NCBI GenBank assembly: GCA_005408345.1
Contig: SEMN01000012.1
Span: 3,112,501-3,176,500 of the forward strand
Source of the DNA: Macquaria australasica
Lineage: Eukaryota; Chordata; Actinopteri; Centrarchiformes; Percichthyidae
DNA: 64,000 nucleotides
Direction: 5' to 3'
Translations under genes and position numbers: made by a program
Shown here: positions 61,409-64,000 of the stretch, in pieces
Layout: the number at the start of each line of letters is the position of its first letter
Numbering within the stretch: position 1 is the first letter of the stretch
The notes under the pieces: model-generated
What the model was told of the DNA's origin: nothing
Seen by the model: only the letters and a program-made list of their open reading frames with translations
Database searches by the model: none

Positions 61409-63634
61409 CTAGGCAGTCAGCTCTCATCTCACAATTAGCAAATCCAGCTTCATGATAAAAACCACACCTTCTCCTAACCCCCTTCATATTCTGGATTCAG
61501 TCAACCCAGCTCATCAATAAGTGTTTATGTGGATGTATTGTGGATAATATGAAGCGCATTGAAATCAAGTCCATTAGGCTTAACGACATGAAAACCATGA
61601 CAACGCCAGTTATTAACAATAATGCTTTGAGCATGAAAGTTCAATCTTCACCTTTAGCATCAAAATGCTTCACTTAATAGCTCTTAAATCTTCCTGCTGC
61701 ATCTCACATGACTCACTAAAAGACTGCAATATTAGGTTGAAAGCACCGAAAGCTAGTAAATTGATCTTTTTACTTAGATTATGTTGTTACACAACAATAA
61801 TACAGTTTTTTATCCACCAGAGATGAACCATCCAAGCCAACTCTGGCAATGGAATACACTTTCGGCAGAAGGGCCCGAGGACACAACACAGTAAGGAAGC
61901 CCCGTTAGTCATGGACACGTCTCTTAAAAAATGGGATAAAGACACACAACTGATAATCCTGATAAGCTGTGATTGCCTAAAACCATGTATTTTTTATTCA
62001 AATTGATAAGAAGGAGCTGTGTGAAAAGTTAACCCGTGTAAAGAGATACAAAAGACAGTAAATTCATTCACCACAACATCAGGTACTTATGTGACATGAT
62101 ATGATGTTTACCCAAACCTACTGGGTTTCTATTACTCCAGTAAATACCTTGCTTCTTTGTAGTAAATGCTGTAGAAGTGTACAATGTGTGTACAATTGCA
62201 CATAATGTGTAACTTGTAATGAGATGGTGTGATAAAAGTGATGGTTTTCTCTTTCAGCCCAAAGACATAGCCCATCTATGGGAGCTGGGAGGAGGGACCT
62301 CTTTGTCAGACCTGGTCCAGATCCCCATCACTCCTGTCAGCATCAGGTAGGTCACGTTCACACATTCCTGAGGTCTTGTTGTCTCTTTCACAGTTTACTG
62401 TTTTTTTCACTGTTGTGATGTGTTTTGGGGTAAGGGGCAGTGTGTGACATGTTCTGAATATGAATATTTTTTATGTTTACTGTACGTGTAGCTTTTAAAA
62501 TCAGTATGTTTTGAACAGCAGTGTCATGCCAGTAAAGGAAGGGTGTTTTCTTGGTCTGAGCCTCAGTGCTGTAGCAACACCTTCTTTTATCTATCCTGTC
62601 TTTTCCCAGGTCTCTTTCTGTCATCCTCATTCTGGACCTGTCTAAACCCAACGCCCTGTGGGGAACCATGGAGAAGCTGCTGCAGGCAGCACAAGCTCAG
62701 TTGTTGAAAGTTTCTTCCCAGGCACAAGCACAGAAGGCCAAACCTGGAGCCAAACACCAGACGCCTGTCCACTCAGCAGCACACGTATTACCTAAAGACT
62801 ATCCTGTAAGACCTCAGCTCATTACACTAACTATTATATTAACATAATCTTTTGATTAGTCCAGGGCAAAATGTAGTAGCATATTTTAAGAGTTTTGAAG
62901 TTTATGTCAGAAATTAAAATGTGAAAACGCCAATGCTAACAAACTAAACCAACACGGTGAAAGCCATTTTGATTTCAAAAGGAAAGTTCACCACGTCTCA
63001 CCTCACAGTGTGGACAAAGTTGAGGCTTTTCTTGTAGATGAAAGGTGATGATTGTTTTGTCCAGTGCAGACGTAAGATGGTGCACATATTCTGCGTTAAC
63101 TGTGACTGTGACTTAACAGGACAGAGAGCTGATCAGTCCCTTTCCTGTTCCTCTGCTCATCATTGGCAGCAAATATGACATCTTTCAGGTAAAAGTTACG
63201 TTAGTGCAACTTGTCATTTTTCTCACTTTATATGGATCCTGGTATAATTTGTAACACATTCAGAGGGAGAGTTTCCATCTGTGTTGCAGGAATTTGACTC
63301 CGAAAAGAGGAAAGTGGTTAGTAAAACACTGCGGTTTGTTGCCCACTACTACGCAGCCTCTCTTATTGTAAGTGTGCTTTTACTATACATGCAACATATT
63401 CACATTTAACATAACTTTTGAATAAAACAAACTGCAATTTGCACTTCTTTTTTTTTTGCTTCCTGTTTCTAATGAATCTATCCATTCTATCAACTGCTGC
63501 TGTTCCACTTGTCTTTTATTACATTTTTCTTTCTGTACCTAATCTTTTCATCAGTTCACTAGCATCAAGTCGGAGAGCCTAATGTCAAAAACCAAGAGCT
63601 TCTTCTCCCATCTGGCTTTCGGACTGGACAGAGG
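60920..63634 (+). CDS. dync2li1: Dynein-2 light intermediate chain 1 (5' part; runs off the window)
   Basis: Exons 60920-60933, 61028-61136, 61250-61284, 61821-61890, 62258-62346, 62610-62805, 63120-63188, 63290-63367 and 63555-63634 give about 246 codons in phase. The remaining C-terminus, roughly 100 residues by comparison with the human protein (about 350), lies beyond 64000. The protein is the light intermediate chain of cytoplasmic dynein-2, the motor of retrograde intraflagellar transport in cilia, with a degenerate small-GTPase fold. Visible: SDTLWELAAAEL start, Walker A GSKAAGKT at 37-44 (split by an intron), CLDRDEPSKPTLAMEYTFGRR, HNTPKDIAHLWELGGGTS, LILDLSKPNALW, PFPVPLLIIGSKYDIF, KTLRFVAHYYAASL. 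The exon 1 donor was set at AAG|GTTAGT because only this keeps the frame. An A/Q/K-rich stretch in exon 6 (about 136-165) is the least conserved part. Confidence 0.95.
61285..61408 (+). repeat. dync2li1: GTGAGTGT/GAGAGTGA minisatellite at the dync2li1 exon 3 donor
   Basis: Tandem units of GTGTGTGTGAGAGTGA run directly from the exon 3 splice donor (ACAG|GTGAGT at 61284/61285) and end in a pure GT run. The array contains several further GTGAGT hexamers identical to the true donor. Confidence 0.9.
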
Positions 63635-63640
63635 GTGAGG

Positions 63641-64000
63641 AGGATAACACAGCATTGTGCACCAACTAGTGGATTGGACTAGAAGGACTGGGACTGCATT
63701 CATTAGTTTTTTTAAAAACACAATTACCTTAGTGTTATCACTAATACTTGGTAGATTTCCCAATTGCATTTCACATTTATACTTCACTAGGACTATTAGA
63801 AATTATATATACAAGTTTTTCTCAAACATTTTGGACCTGTGATACGCTCTCTATTTACAAGAGCTTTTCAAGAGACAGCTCGAAATGGATTTTATAATGT
63901 AGAGATGAAGAGAAAATGTATTTCACACCTATTTAACTATTTCAAACAAAGATAAATAGTTGTATATGTAACTGTACTACTATTAATTTAATGCTTTGGT
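63641..64000 (+). other. dync2li1: dync2li1 intron 9 (start), nothing recognised
   Basis: AT-rich sequence after the donor GAGG|GTGAGG. No further exon with the family's C-terminal motifs is seen before the window ends. Confidence 0.5.

Overview
The window is vertebrate nuclear DNA, most likely from a ray-finned (teleost) fish. The genes are split by GT-AG introns, introns are AT-rich and full of microsatellites, and the interspersed repeats (a tRNA-derived SINE and foldback/MITE-like elements) are of kinds I associate with spiny-rayed fishes. The fish assignment is inference from gene sequence and repeat style; no species is claimed. There are no bacterial-style operons, rRNA genes, functional tRNA genes or CRISPR arrays.

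Five protein-coding genes were reconstructed exon by exon, and reading phase is consistent across every junction. (1) rtkn2 (rhotekin-2 family), minus strand, CDS 2493-9257, 13 coding exons, 734 residues: a Rho-binding HR1 / anillin-like / PH scaffold with a long proline-rich tail. (2) cep170, plus strand, CDS 23351-53027, 20 coding exons, 1586 residues. Its transcription unit probably runs from about 11.8 kb (CpG-rich non-coding exon) to about 55.6 kb and fills most of the window. It encodes the FHA-domain centrosomal protein CEP170. (3) hint1, minus strand, CDS 56534-57995, 3 exons, 126 residues. (4) lyrm7, plus strand, CDS 58147-59711, 5 exons, 104 residues, head-to-head with hint1 with 151 bp between start codons. 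(5) dync2li1, plus strand, starting at 60920; nine exons are present and the gene runs off the right edge.

Layout: 1-2.5 kb is the rtkn2 3' flank with a 0.58 kb foldback repeat; 2.5-9.3 kb rtkn2; 9.3-11.8 kb the divergent rtkn2/cep170 intergenic region; 11.8-55.6 kb cep170, with a coding-exon cluster at 42-53 kb; 55.6-56.4 kb the tail-to-tail gap to hint1; 57.9-58.2 kb the shared hint1/lyrm7 promoter; 60.1-60.9 kb the dync2li1 promoter; 60.9-63.6 kb dync2li1.

The genes are not one pathway. Two have a centriole/cilium theme: cep170 (subdistal appendages and microtubules) and dync2li1 (retrograde intraflagellar transport). The most notable observations are: a textbook AT-AC (U12-type) intron inside the cep170 FHA region; a candidate intronic alternative last exon of cep170 with its own stop and poly(A) signal; a second candidate alternative exon beside a (GT)34 tract; a perfect RFX X-box and a near-perfect ZNF143/THAP11 site upstream of dync2li1; and a dync2li1 splice donor at the head of a long array of donor-like repeats. 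No wholly new multi-gene system was found.
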